Shown: piece by piece, positions 35,134 through 43,842 of the stretch
How the letters are laid out: every line of letters starts with the position of its first letter
How positions within the stretch are numbered: position 1 is the first letter of the stretch
NCBI GenBank assembly: GCA_023384095.1
Contig: JAHDXT010000011.1
Coordinates: forward strand, 1 to 64,000
Direction: 5' to 3'
DNA from: Hyphomicrobiaceae bacterium
Lineage (GTDB): Bacteria > Pseudomonadota > Alphaproteobacteria > Rhizobiales > Hyphomicrobiaceae
Length of the DNA: 64,000 nucleotides
Made by a program: the position numbers and the translations under genes
Notes under the pieces: model-generated
The model's database searches: none
Seen by the model: only the letters and a program-made list of their open reading frames with translations
What the model was told of the DNA's origin: nothing

Positions 35134-37146
35134 ATGGCCTCGATCAACTACCGAGCCGACATCGACGGCCTGCGCGCCATCGCCGTCGGCACCGTCCTTC
35201 TGTTCCATGCCGAGCTCGGCCTCGCTCCGGGCGGGTTCATCGGCGTCGACGTATTCTTCGTCATCTCCGGCTATCTGATCACGTCGATCATCGTCGCCGA
35301 GGCGAGCCGGGGCGAGTTCTCGGTCGCGGGCTTCTACGAGCGGCGCATCCGGCGCATTTTTCCAGCCCTCCTCACGGTCATCGTGGCGGCCGCCGCGATC
35401 GGCTGGCTCGTGCTGACGCCGCGGGACTACATGGAATTCGCGAGGTCCGGCATCGCTGCGGCCGCCTTCTACTCCAATTTCTTCTTCAATGCCCAAGCCG
35501 GCTACTTCGCCCCGGCCTCGGAGACGCAGCCCCTGCTTCACACCTGGTCGCTGGGGGTCGAGGAGCAGTTCTATCTGCTGGCGCCGGGCTTCATCCTGCT
35601 CATTCTGCACGAGCGGCTGCGACGCTTCCGGTCGCCGGTGTTCTTCGGACTGCTCGCGCTGTCGCTCGGAACATCCTGGCTCGGTGTAGAGCTCGAGTGG
35701 CCATCGGCGTTCTACCTGCTGCCGTCGCGCGCCTTCGAGCTGATGACGGGCATGGCGCTGGCATTGGGGCTGGCGCCCACCATCACGAGCCGCATTCTGC
35801 GACAGACGGCGGGGCTGACCGGCCTGGCGATGATCGCCGGCGCGGCCCTGCTCTATTCCGCATCGACGCCCTTCCCGGGAGCTGCGGCGCTGCTGCCCTG
35901 CCTCGGCGCAGCGCTGCTGATCCATAGCGGCTCGGCCGGCGACACGCTGGCGCACCGGATGCTCGCCGTCCGTCCGATGGCGTTCGCCGGCCGGGTCTCC
36001 TATTCGCTCTACCTGTGGCACTGGCCGCTGCTCGCCTACGCGAAGTACGAGCTCGGGGGGCAAGTGGCCGCGCAGCATCGGCTGGCGCTGCTGGCGCTGG
36101 CGTTCGCGCTTTCAGTGCTGACCTACTACTGGGTCGAGCAGCCGGCTCGGCGGGGAAGGTTGATGCCGACCCGCGCCTCCGTATTCGCCAGCGGGGCGGC
36201 GGCGCTGATGTGCTGCCTCATGTTCGCAGGCGTCGTCGTCTACACTCGCGGCGTGCCGGGCCGGCTGTCACCGGAAGCCGCGGCGCTCGCTCGCGCCCTG
36301 TCCAGCAGAAAAGAGACCACCAGCAAGTGCCTGCCCGCCTCGGCACGTGGGAACTGCCTGATAGGCTCGAGCAAGGGCGTGCAGCCGACATTCGTCCTCT
36401 GGGGCGATTCGCATGCGCAGATGCTCTCCAAGTCCCTGTCCGAGCTCGCCGGGTCGGTCGATCTCAAGGGCCACGCAGTCTTGCGCGGAGGCTGTCCGCC
36501 TTTTTTCCTTTTGGAAACCGAGTACAAGGACGAGTTCCGCAAGTGCCACTCGAGTCTGCGGCGTGTACCCCGCCTGATCGAGGCGCAAGAGGTCGTGAAC
36601 GTGATCATCATGGCTCGCTGGGCCTCGTATGCGGAATACAAGGACACGACGGGCGAGCGAGCAGGCGAATTCCGCCTGGCGCCCGGCGACCAGGCCCGCA
36701 ACCGGGAGGAGTTCGCGCGCCTTCTCCGCGGAACGATCGAGAGGCTACGGGCGCCGGGGCGGACTGTGACCCTCATCGGGCCGGTACCGGAGCTGCCGGT
36801 CAACCTCCCGACGGCAATGATACGAGGGCTGATGCGCGGCCATCGGCAGGATTTATCCCTGCCGTTCGCCGACTTCGCGCGGCGGCAGGCGACTGTGCTC
36901 GGCCTCCTCGCCGAGCTGTCGAAGTTGCCCGGTGTGCGCGTCCTCTACCCTCACCGCCTGCTTTGCTCCGCTGAGCGCTGCCGTACGGTCGAGGCTGGAC
37001 GCCCGCTCTATGTCGACGACGACCATCTCAGCCCGCTCGGGGTCGAGGCGCTCGGGCCTTTGCTGCGCGAAGCCATGCTTCCGCCGCCTGGCAAGCTGAG
37101 GATCGGCTTCGAAAAACGGGACGGGGCAGACGCCGGGACGCCCTGA
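35134..37146 (+). CDS. OafA/YrhL-type membrane acyltransferase fused to an SGNH hydrolase domain
   Basis: O-acyltransferase likely to acetylate a surface polysaccharide or lipopolysaccharide. The product is 670 residues from the ATG at 35134, which follows GGGGGGAGA; the frame opens at 35071. The first 375 residues are an Acyltransferase_3 domain of about ten helices, opening YRADIDGLRAIAVG with FHAELG and FFVISGYLIT. The C-terminal domain is SGNH type: the Ser in LWGDSHAQ (about 426) and the Asp/His pair in DDDHLSPLG (about 630). It interrupts the order SRP RNA-nudC and so may be a later insertion. Confidence 0.9.
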   Translation: MASINYRADIDGLRAIAVGTVLLFHAELGLAPGGFIGVDVFFVISGYLITSIIVAEASRGEFSVAGFYERRIRRIFPALLTVIVAAAAIGWLVLTPRDYMEFARSGIAAAAFYSNFFFNAQAGYFAPASETQPLLHTWSLGVEEQFYLLAPGFILLILHERLRRFRSPVFFGLLALSLGTSWLGVELEWPSAFYLLPSRAFELMTGMALALGLAPTITSRILRQTAGLTGLAMIAGAALLYSASTPFPGAAALLPCLGAALLIHSGSAGDTLAHRMLAVRPMAFAGRVSYSLYLWHWPLLAYAKYELGGQVAAQHRLALLALAFALSVLTYYWVEQPARRGRLMPTRASVFASGAAALMCCLMFAGVVVYTRGVPGRLSPEAAALARALSSRKETTSKCLPASARGNCLIGSSKGVQPTFVLWGDSHAQMLSKSLSELAGSVDLKGHAVLRGGCPPFFLLETEYKDEFRKCHSSLRRVPRLIEAQEVVNVIIMARWASYAEYKDTTGERAGEFRLAPGDQARNREEFARLLRGTIERLRAPGRTVTLIGPVPELPVNLPTAMIRGLMRGHRQDLSLPFADFARRQATVLGLLAELSKLPGVRVLYPHRLLCSAERCRTVEAGRPLYVDDDHLSPLGVEALGPLLREAMLPPPGKLRIGFEKRDGADAGTP

Positions 37147-37269
37147 TCGGCGCTTCGCAAATCCACAGGACTGGACGCTCCCCGCTGCGCCGTGCTGCCA
37201 TGCCTGCGAGCGCATTGCGCACCCTCGGGCGGCTGTGCTCTTGTTCGGGTCCGCTGGGAGGAAACGAGG

Positions 37270-38217
37270 ATGTTCAAACCGACACTCGGAGCCGCGACGC
37301 TGCTCGAGCGCCAGAGTCACAAGCGGGCCGACACGGCCTACCTGGAAGGGCTGCTCGCGGAACCCGGTGCCCGCTTCCTGGTGCTCGCCGACCAGAAGCC
37401 GGTGATCCGGTCGAACCCCGAGCGCACCCGCGGCAGCATCCGCTGGTTCGCGCGCGACGAGCTGCAGAGGCTCGGTCTGCCGGTCGCCGACTCGCTGTTC
37501 CTCGGCGTCGATCCGCCGACCGGCGGCGGGCGCTTCGCCGTCGCCGTCACCGAGCACCGCGCGCGCAACGCGCCGGGCGGGCTCGAGGTGATGCGGCCGA
37601 TCGTCGACCTGCGCTCGCTCGCCATGCAGGGCGTGCTGCCGCCGGAGGAGCTGTCGCTGCTCGGCCTCGCCAAGGCGCTCGCCGCCTGGCACGAGAACAC
37701 GCGCTGCTGCGGCCATTGCGGCGGCACCACGCTGGTCAAGGACGGCGGCTGGAAGCGCAAGTGCTGGGCCTGCGGCCAGGAGCACTTCCCGCGCACCGAC
37801 CCGGTGGTGATAATGCTGATCGTCGATCCCGCGAACGACCGCTGCCTGCTCGGTCACGAGGAGCGCTTCGCGGAGAAGATGTGGTCCACCATCGCCGGCT
37901 TCATCGAGCCAGGCGAGGATATCGAGCACGCGGTCAGGCGCGAGACGAAGGAGGAGACCAGCGTCGAGGTCGGCGAGGTCCGCTTCCACTCGGCCCAGCC
38001 GTGGCCGTTCCCGCACTCGCTCATGATCGGCTGCATCGGCATTGCCCGCACGACCGCGGTCAAGATCGACCCCAACGAGATCCAGGACGCGCGCTGGTTC
38101 CCGCGCGAGGAAGCGAGCCAGATGCTCGAGGGCAAGCACCCCGATGGCCTGTGGGTCCCCGGCCAGCAGGCCATCGCGCGCGCGTTGATCACGGCGTTCG
38201 TGGAGGGGGCGTATTAG
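37270..38217 (+). CDS. nudC: NADH pyrophosphatase/NAD-decapping hydrolase NudC
   Basis: Nudix hydrolase that cleaves NAD(H) and NAD-capped RNA. The ATG at 37270 (MFKPTLGAATLLERQ) is nine bases after GGGAGG; the result is 315 residues, normal for NudC. A four-cysteine zinc ribbon (CCGHCG and CWACG) lies near residues 151-175, then the Nudix box GFIEPGEDIEHAVRRET-KEET, and the NudC-specific SAQPWPFPHSLMIG, which determines NADH preference. Plus-strand, without a clear operon partner. Confidence 0.95.
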   Translation: MFKPTLGAATLLERQSHKRADTAYLEGLLAEPGARFLVLADQKPVIRSNPERTRGSIRWFARDELQRLGLPVADSLFLGVDPPTGGGRFAVAVTEHRARNAPGGLEVMRPIVDLRSLAMQGVLPPEELSLLGLAKALAAWHENTRCCGHCGGTTLVKDGGWKRKCWACGQEHFPRTDPVVIMLIVDPANDRCLLGHEERFAEKMWSTIAGFIEPGEDIEHAVRRETKEETSVEVGEVRFHSAQPWPFPHSLMIGCIGIARTTAVKIDPNEIQDARWFPREEASQMLEGKHPDGLWVPGQQAIARALITAFVEGAY

Positions 38218-38302
38218 ATCGAGCGATGAAGCCCCTGACTACTCGAAGCAATCTGAAGTAGTGGATGGCAGGAATGGCCTTATCGAAGCCGACGCCCAAG
38301 TT

Positions 38303-38395
38303 CCGTCATGGCCGCGCAGGCGGCCTTCCGCGATGCCTCGCAGCGAGTGCTCGTGGAATCGCATCACGGGCACCCGCCTTCGCGGGTGTGACGGA
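38303..38395. repeat. Dispersed palindromic repeat, family 2, copy 2
   Basis: CCGTCATGGCCGCGCAGGCGG at the left and CATCACGGGCACCCGCC-TTCG-CGGGTGTGACGG at 38362-38395 form two hairpins bounded by CCGTCA and TGACGG, so the whole unit is also an inverted repeat. It lies between convergent nudC and an SDR gene, where it may end both transcripts. Compare 18984-19130. Confidence 0.65.
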
Positions 38396-38460
38396 GTGTG
38401 GGGCAGGTTGAGCGAGTGCCCCAAAGGGACAGTGTCGCACCTGCTCGCATCGGCCGCGCA

Positions 38461-39210
38461 TCACACGCACCTTCCCCCATCCACCTCCAGCGCCACGCCG
38501 GTGATGAACTCGGAGGCCGGGTCGGCGAGGAACAGCGCGGCATTGGCGATGTCGGAGGGCCTCGACATGCGCCCGAGCGGGATGGTGGCGACGAACTTCG
38601 CCCGGTTCTCGGGCGTGTCGGGCACGCCCATGAACAGCTCCAGCATGCCCGTCTCGCCGATCACGGGATTGATCGCGCAGACGCGGATCTTCCTAGGCGC
38701 CAGCTCCGCCGCCATCGACTTCGTGAGCACGATCGCGGCGCCCTTGGAGCCGTTGTACCAGGTGAGGCCCGGACGCGGGCGCACGCCGGCGGTCGAGGCC
38801 GTGTTGATGATGACGCCGCCGCCGCGCTTCTCCATCTCCGGGACGGCGGCCAGCGTCGCCAGGTAGATCGCCTTCACGTTGACGGCGAAGATGCGGTCGA
38901 ACTCCTCCTCGCCGATGTTCATCAGCGACTGGTTCCTGTGCGTGTAGCCGGCATTGTTGACCATGATGTCGAGGCCGCCGAACGCCTTCACGGCCTCGGC
39001 CACCATCGCCTCGACGTCACCCTTCTTCGCAACGTCGCAGGCGATGTGCGCCGCTGACGCGCCGATGCCGTTCGCCACCTCGCGCGCGCCCTGGCCGTTG
39101 ATGTCGGCCACCATCACCCTCGCGCCCTCTCTCGCGTAAGTCTCGGCGATGGCCTTGCCGAACCCCGATGCGCCGCCGGTGACGATCGCGATCTTGTCCT
39201 CGAGCTTCAT
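38461..39210 (-). CDS. Short-chain dehydrogenase/reductase (SDR), glucose-1-dehydrogenase-like
   Basis: Classical SDR of 249 residues with full-length features: TGGASGFGKAI cofactor loop, Asp in VADINGQGA indicating NAD preference, NNAG, Ser in NTASTAGVRP, and YNGSK (Tyr and Lys), ending EVDGGRCV. GGAGG lies six bases before the ATG. The substrate is not identifiable; close relatives are annotated as 3-oxoacyl-ACP reductase or glucose dehydrogenase. It lies downstream of pheA on the same strand with a 45-base gap, and could be read from the kdsB-pheA transcript. Confidence 0.9.
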   Translation of the reverse strand: MKLEDKIAIVTGGASGFGKAIAETYAREGARVMVADINGQGAREVANGIGASAAHIACDVAKKGDVEAMVAEAVKAFGGLDIMVNNAGYTHRNQSLMNIGEEEFDRIFAVNVKAIYLATLAAVPEMEKRGGGVIINTASTAGVRPRPGLTWYNGSKGAAIVLTKSMAAELAPRKIRVCAINPVIGETGMLELFMGVPDTPENRAKFVATIPLGRMSRPSDIANAALFLADPASEFITGVALEVDGGRCV

Positions 39211-39255
39211 GGTTGTCCTCCGCTGGTTCCGGCTTTCCGGTTTCGTCGGGGCACC

Positions 39256-40191
39256 CTATCCGTGCGGCCGGCGCTCGACCTGCGCCCGGTAGGGGCTCGC
39301 GCGGTAGGTGCCGAGCACGGTGAGCTCCGAGGAGAAGAACGACAGCTCCTCCATGGCCAGCCGTACGGGCGGGTCCGCGGGGTGGCCCTCGATATCGGCA
39401 TAGAACATCGTTGCGGTGAATGCGCCGTCGAGCTGGTAGGACTCGAGCTTCGTCATGTTGACGCCGTTGGTGGCGAAGCCGCCCATCGCCTTGTAGAGCG
39501 CTGCCGGTACGTTGCGGACCCGGAAAATGAACGTGGTGACGAACAGTCCCTGGCCCGGATCCGCGTCGTCCGGCTCCGGCGCGAGGATGACGAAGCGCGT
39601 CGTGTTGTGCGCCTCATCCTCGATGTCGCTCTTGAGGATCTCGAGCCCGTAGATCTCGGCTGCCAGCGAGGACGCGATGGCGGCCCGGGTCGGATCCTTC
39701 AGCTCGCCGACGAGACGGGCCGAGCCCGCCGTGTCCGCCTCCGGCACCGGGCGGAGCCCCAGCCGGCGCAGTGTGTTGCGGCACTGGCCGAGCGCCTGGG
39801 TATGGCTCATCACCATCCTGATCGTGTCGAGGCTCGCTCCCGGGAACGCCATGAGCTGGTGGCGCACGCGCAGGAAGTGCTCGCCGACGATGAAGAGCTG
39901 GGCGTTGGGCAGCAAATGGTGGATGTCGGCGACGCGGCCCGCGACCGAGTTCTCGATCGGGATCATGGCGTAGCGCGCCTCGCCCGATTTCACCGCCGCG
40001 AGCGCGTCCTCGAACGTCGGGCAGGCCATCGGCTCGAGGTCGGGGAAGACCTGCACGCAGGCCATGTGCGAGTTGGCGCCGGGCTCCCCCTGGTAAGAGA
40101 TGCGCTGCGAAACGGTCCGGCTCCGGTCGGAGCCCGCGTGCGGTCTGGACCGGATTGCGCCGGCCGTCGGTTTCGTCCTGGAATGCGGCAT
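39256..40191 (-). CDS. pheA: Prephenate dehydratase
   Basis: Converts prephenate to phenylpyruvate in phenylalanine synthesis; monofunctional form without chorismate mutase. I start at the ATG at 40191 (MPHSRTKPTAG) for 311 residues, somewhat longer than the 280-290 usual because of a polar N-terminal arm of about 27 residues before RISYQGEPGANSH. Catalytic Thr-Arg-Phe is in NTTRFVIL and the SRPs-like regulatory ACT domain begins LFVTTFIFRVRN and includes NMTKLESY, where phenylalanine binds. Gene order kdsB-pheA on one strand is typical of Hyphomicrobiales. Ribosome site is weak. Confidence 0.93.
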   Translation of the reverse strand: MPHSRTKPTAGAIRSRPHAGSDRSRTVSQRISYQGEPGANSHMACVQVFPDLEPMACPTFEDALAAVKSGEARYAMIPIENSVAGRVADIHHLLPNAQLFIVGEHFLRVRHQLMAFPGASLDTIRMVMSHTQALGQCRNTLRRLGLRPVPEADTAGSARLVGELKDPTRAAIASSLAAEIYGLEILKSDIEDEAHNTTRFVILAPEPDDADPGQGLFVTTFIFRVRNVPAALYKAMGGFATNGVNMTKLESYQLDGAFTATMFYADIEGHPADPPVRLAMEELSFFSSELTVLGTYRASPYRAQVERRPHG

Positions 40192-40237
40192 GATTGCTCG
40201 GTCGGAATGCTCGGAGAGGACAGGCTGCGGCTCAGGT

Positions 40238-40990
40238 CTAGGCCGGGCGCGAAGGCGCGAGCAGTCGGCGCGCCCTCTCCAGATCGCCCGGAGTATCGAC
40301 ACCCAGCGGAACGGTGTCAACGAGCGTCACGTCGATGCGCATGCCGTTCTCGAGCGCGCGTAGCTGCTCGAGCTTCTCACGCATCTCGAGCGGCGAAGGG
40401 GCTAGCGTCACGAACCGCTCCAGCGCCGCCCGGCGGAAGGCGTAGATGCCGATGTGGTGATAGAGCGGGCCATCGCCATAGGGTGCGGTGGCGCGGGTGA
40501 AGTAGAGCGCCCGCAGCCGTCGCGGGCCGTCGCACCCGAGCGGGGTGCCGACCACCTTGACGACGCTCGGCGCCAGCTTCTCCTCCTCCTCGCGGATCTC
40601 GGCGGCGAGCGTCGCGATGTCCGGCCCTGCGCTCGCCAACGGCGACACGCAATCGCGAACGAGACGAGGCTCCAGCGTCGGCAGGTCGCCCTGCAGGTTG
40701 ACAACGAGCTCGATGCCGCCGTCGGGGTCCAGCCGGCGCACGGCCTCGAAGGCGCGATCGGACCCGGAGGGGTGGTCGGCCCGCGTCATCACCGCCTCGC
40801 CGCCGGCGGCACGGACGGCGCCGGCGATCTCCTCCGCATCGGTCGCCACTACGACGCGGCCGATATCTGCAGCCCTTGCCCGCTCCCAGACATGGACGAT
40901 CATCGGCTTGCCTTGGATGTCGGCCAGCGGCTTGCCGGGCAGACGGGTCGCCTGCAGACGGGCCGGGACGACGACGAGCGTGCCTGTCAT
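40238..40990 (-). CDS. kdsB: 3-deoxy-manno-octulosonate cytidylyltransferase
   Basis: Activates KDO with CTP for lipopolysaccharide core synthesis. Start at the ATG at 40990 ([22 protein letters not shown]) gives 250 residues, normal for KdsB; the longer frame to 41080 has no support. Nucleotide-binding [38 protein letters not shown] and [11 protein letters not shown] are in order. It is divergent from the cytochrome c gene with 179 bases between, and followed by pheA after 46 bases. Confidence 0.95.
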   Translation of the reverse strand: MTGTLVVVPARLQATRLPGKPLADIQGKPMIVHVWERARAADIGRVVVATDAEEIAGAVRAAGGEAVMTRADHPSGSDRAFEAVRRLDPDGGIELVVNLQGDLPTLEPRLVRDCVSPLASAGPDIATLAAEIREEEEKLAPSVVKVVGTPLGCDGPRRLRALYFTRATAPYGDGPLYHHIGIYAFRRAALERFVTLAPSPLEMREKLEQLRALENGMRIDVTLVDTVPLGVDTPGDLERARRLLAPSRPA

Positions 40991-41074
40991 GTAAAGGCGC
41001 CTTTCACAGCGGTGAGCCTCCCGACGGTGACAATTGGTCTCGGAGCGGGCGATTGGATCGAACGGCCAGCCCGG

Positions 41075-41102
41075 TTGCAAGTAAGAACGGAATTTCTATA
41101 GT
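41075..41102 (+). promoter_or_regulatory. Candidate sigma-70 promoter for the cytochrome c gene
   Basis: TTGCAA and TATAGT are separated by 16 bases in an unusually AT-rich patch of the kdsB-cytochrome c gap. A start near 41109 would leave a leader of about 60 bases. Confidence 0.4.
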
Positions 41103-41169
41103 CGGGCGCTCGTCTGGATAGGAATAATCGGCGATCGCGGCGGGCTGCGGGCGGAGGGCTGGGGTTTCC

Positions 41170-41718
41170 ATGGATACCTGGGAGTTCAACAAGGCCGCCG
41201 GGGCGGTGCTCGCGGCGCTTCTCCTCATGTTCGGGACGGCGACGCTGATCGACATCCGCATGAGCGGCAAGCTCGACAAGCCCGGCTTCACTCTGCCCGT
41301 GACTGCGCCGCAGGCCACCGATGCCGCCGCAACGACGGCCGCCGCCGCGGGTCTGAACTTCGGGGAGGTCGCGGGGCTGCTGCAGAAGGCCAGCGCCGAG
41401 AATGGTCAGGCGGCGTTCAAGCGCTGCACGACCTGCCATACGCCGGACAAGGGCGGGCGCAATGCGACCGGCCCCAACCTGTGGGGCATCGTCGGGCGAC
41501 CGAAGGCGACCGCGGGAGGCTTCAACTACTCCGAAGCCCTGAAGTCCAAGGGCGGAGAGTGGAGTTACGAGGACCTGGCCAATTACATCCATGACCCGAG
41601 GGGCTTCGCCCCCGGCAACAAGATGGCCTTCGCCGGCATCAAGGATAACGCGGAGCTCGCCGACCTGCTGGCCTACCTGCGGACGTTGCACGACAGCCCG
41701 CCGGCTCTGCCGAACTGA
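41170..41718 (+). CDS. cycM: Membrane-anchored class I cytochrome c (CycM/c552-like)
   Basis: Electron carrier between the bc1 complex and terminal oxidase, tethered to the inner membrane. The 182-residue protein starts with an uncleaved signal-anchor helix (about residues 9-29), then an Ala/Thr-rich spacer to residue 70, then the cytochrome domain with heme-binding CTTCH (Cys86, Cys89, His90), GPNLWGIVGRP and the axial Met152 in GNKMAF. This is the CycM architecture of Hyphomicrobiales, and the divergent kdsB neighbour agrees. Confidence 0.92.
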   Translation: MDTWEFNKAAGAVLAALLLMFGTATLIDIRMSGKLDKPGFTLPVTAPQATDAAATTAAAAGLNFGEVAGLLQKASAENGQAAFKRCTTCHTPDKGGRNATGPNLWGIVGRPKATAGGFNYSEALKSKGGEWSYEDLANYIHDPRGFAPGNKMAFAGIKDNAELADLLAYLRTLHDSPPALPN

Positions 41719-41818
41719 GCCGGCCAGCATCGCTTCGCGCCGTCCGGACTGGCTGCGGCCCGCCGGCTGGCTGCCCGAGACCGCGAGGCCGCCCGGGTCG
41801 ACGGACCCTGCCATCGAA

Positions 41819-41846
41819 TTGGCGGGACCGCGTTTGCTGCTATAAG
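41819..41846 (+). promoter_or_regulatory. Candidate sigma-70 promoter of the yej operon
   Basis: TTGGCG and TATAAG with a 16-base spacer, about 120 bases before the first yejA start. The 249-base gap (41719-41967) contains no gene. A GC-rich patch with inverted repeats follows the promoter and may fold in the leader. Confidence 0.35.
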
Positions 41847-41967
41847 GTCATCGACCCATAAGGGGCATCGCCAGGGGCTTCGACGGTTGTCTCGAAGCCG
41901 CGGAGGCCTCATCTTTCCTGGCGTATCGAGCGGCGATCGGCCGCCCGCCACCAATCGGGAGTATCGC

Positions 41968-43842
41968 GTGCAGGCACGCCTGAAGCGTAGTATAGGCAAG
42001 GGATTGCTGGCGCTGGCCATCGCGGCGCTGGCGCTCCATGCCGGCCCAGGTGATCTGGAGGCCGGCGCCGCGACGCGTCATCATGCGCTGTCGCTCGTCG
42101 GCGAGCCGAGGTTCGGCCCGGACTTCGAGCACTTCGACTGGGTGAACCCGGACGCCCCGAAGGGCGGCACCGTGCGCCAGTGGGCATTGGGCTCGTTCGA
42201 CAGCCTCAACGCGTTCTCGGTCAGGGGCAACCCGGCGACGGGATTGGCGCTGATCTACGACACGCTGATGACGACGAGTCCGGACGAGCCGTCGACCGAG
42301 TACGGACTCATTGCCGAGTGGGTGTCCTACCCGGACGACTTCTCGACCGTCACGTTCCGGCTGCGCCCCGAGGCGCGGTTCCACGACGGCGCGCCGATCA
42401 GGCCCGAGGATGTCGTCTTCTCGCTCGAAGCACTGAAGAAGGCGCATCCGCATTACAATGCCTATTACCGCAACGTCGTGCGGGCCGAGAAGACCGGCGA
42501 GCACGAGGTGACGTTCACCTTCGACCAGAAGGGCAACCGCGAGCTGCCGCAGATCGTCGGACAGCTGCCGGTGCTGCCAAAGCACTTCTGGGAGGCCAAG
42601 GGCGCCGGCGGCGAGCAGCGCGACCTGTCGCGCAGCAGCCTCGAAGTGCCGCTCGGCTCGGGACCTTACCGGATCAAGTCGTTCGATGCCGGGCGCAGCA
42701 TCGTCTACGAGCGCGTGAACGACTGGTGGGCGAAGGACTTGCCGGTCTCCAAAGGCCAGTGGAACTTCGACGAGCTTTCCTTCACCTACTTTCGTGATCG
42801 CGTGCCGGCGTTCGAGGCGTTCAAGGTCGGCAACATCGATTTCTGGCGCGAGACGAGCGCCAAGAACTGGGCGACGTCCTACGACTTCGAGGCCCTGCGC
42901 CGCGGCCACGTCAAGAAGGAGGAGATCGCGGTCAAGACGGTGACGCCCATGCAGGCGTTCGTCATGAACACGCGGCGCAATCAGCTCCAGGACCCGCGCG
43001 TGCGCCGCGCCTTCAATCTCGCCTTCGACTTCGAATGGATGAACAGGAACCTGTTCTTCGACCAATACAAGCGGACGGAAAGCTACTTCGGCAACTCCGA
43101 GCTGCAGGCGACCGGCCTGCCCACGGGCCGCGAGCTCGAGATCCTGAAGGAGATCGAGAAGGAGGTGCCGCCGGAGGTCTTCACGACCGAGTGGAAGAAC
43201 CCGGTCAACGTCACGCCCGAGGATCAGCGCAACAACCTGCGGCAAGCCGCGCGGCTGCTCGCCGAGGCCGGCTGGAAGCCCAGCGGCGGCGTGCTGACCA
43301 ATGCCGCCGGCGAACAGCTCACGGTGGAGTTCCTGCTGGTGCAGCCGGACTTCGAGCGCGTCGTGCTGCCGTTCAAGACCAACCTGGAGCGGCTCGGGGT
43401 GCGCGCATCGGTGCGCATCGTCGATACCTCGCAGTACCAGCGCCGGTCCGACACGTTCGACTACGACATCATCGTCGACTCGTTCCCGCAGTCGATCTCG
43501 CCGGGCAACGAGCAGCGCAACTTCTGGGGCTCGGCCGCGGCTGGCACCGAGGGCAGCCAGAACTCGATCGGCGTCCGCAACCCCGCCGTCGACAAGCTGA
43601 TCGACAAGATCATTTTCGCCGGGGACCGGGCCGAGCTCGTCGCAGCGACCCGTGCGCTCGACCGCGTGCTGCTGTGGAACCACTACGTGATCCCGCAGTG
43701 GCATACGCCCTTCGACCGCATCGCGACGTGGGACATGTTCGGCCGGCCGGAGAAGCTGCCGGAGCAGGCGGTCTCGTTCATGCGCGTCTGGTGGATGGAC
43801 CCTGATGCGCAAAAGAAGCTCGCCATGGAGCGCGGCCGATGA
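41968..43842 (+). CDS. Periplasmic peptide-binding protein, YejA-like (first copy)
   Basis: Solute-binding protein family 5 component of a YejABEF peptide importer, which in enterobacteria takes up microcin C and other peptides. I start at the GTG at 41968, eight bases after CGGGAG, giving 624 residues with an Arg/Lys-rich signal peptide (RLKRSIGKGLLALAIAALAL); the frame opens at 41887. The mature N-terminus HHALSLVGEPRFGPDFEHF and VNPDAPKGG are YejA hallmarks. The stop overlaps the second yejA start (ATGA). Substrate preference between the two copies is unknown. Confidence 0.88.
   Translation: MQARLKRSIGKGLLALAIAALALHAGPGDLEAGAATRHHALSLVGEPRFGPDFEHFDWVNPDAPKGGTVRQWALGSFDSLNAFSVRGNPATGLALIYDTLMTTSPDEPSTEYGLIAEWVSYPDDFSTVTFRLRPEARFHDGAPIRPEDVVFSLEALKKAHPHYNAYYRNVVRAEKTGEHEVTFTFDQKGNRELPQIVGQLPVLPKHFWEAKGAGGEQRDLSRSSLEVPLGSGPYRIKSFDAGRSIVYERVNDWWAKDLPVSKGQWNFDELSFTYFRDRVPAFEAFKVGNIDFWRETSAKNWATSYDFEALRRGHVKKEEIAVKTVTPMQAFVMNTRRNQLQDPRVRRAFNLAFDFEWMNRNLFFDQYKRTESYFGNSELQATGLPTGRELEILKEIEKEVPPEVFTTEWKNPVNVTPEDQRNNLRQAARLLAEAGWKPSGGVLTNAAGEQLTVEFLLVQPDFERVVLPFKTNLERLGVRASVRIVDTSQYQRRSDTFDYDIIVDSFPQSISPGNEQRNFWGSAAAGTEGSQNSIGVRNPAVDKLIDKIIFAGDRAELVAATRALDRVLLWNHYVIPQWHTPFDRIATWDMFGRPEKLPEQAVSFMRVWWMDPDAQKKLAMERGR

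Noticed and set aside
33013-36078. dnaX with a 440-residue N-terminal extension
   Set aside because: The extension would run through the SRP RNA gene and antisense to the acyltransferase; the DnaX family N-terminus begins just after 34755.
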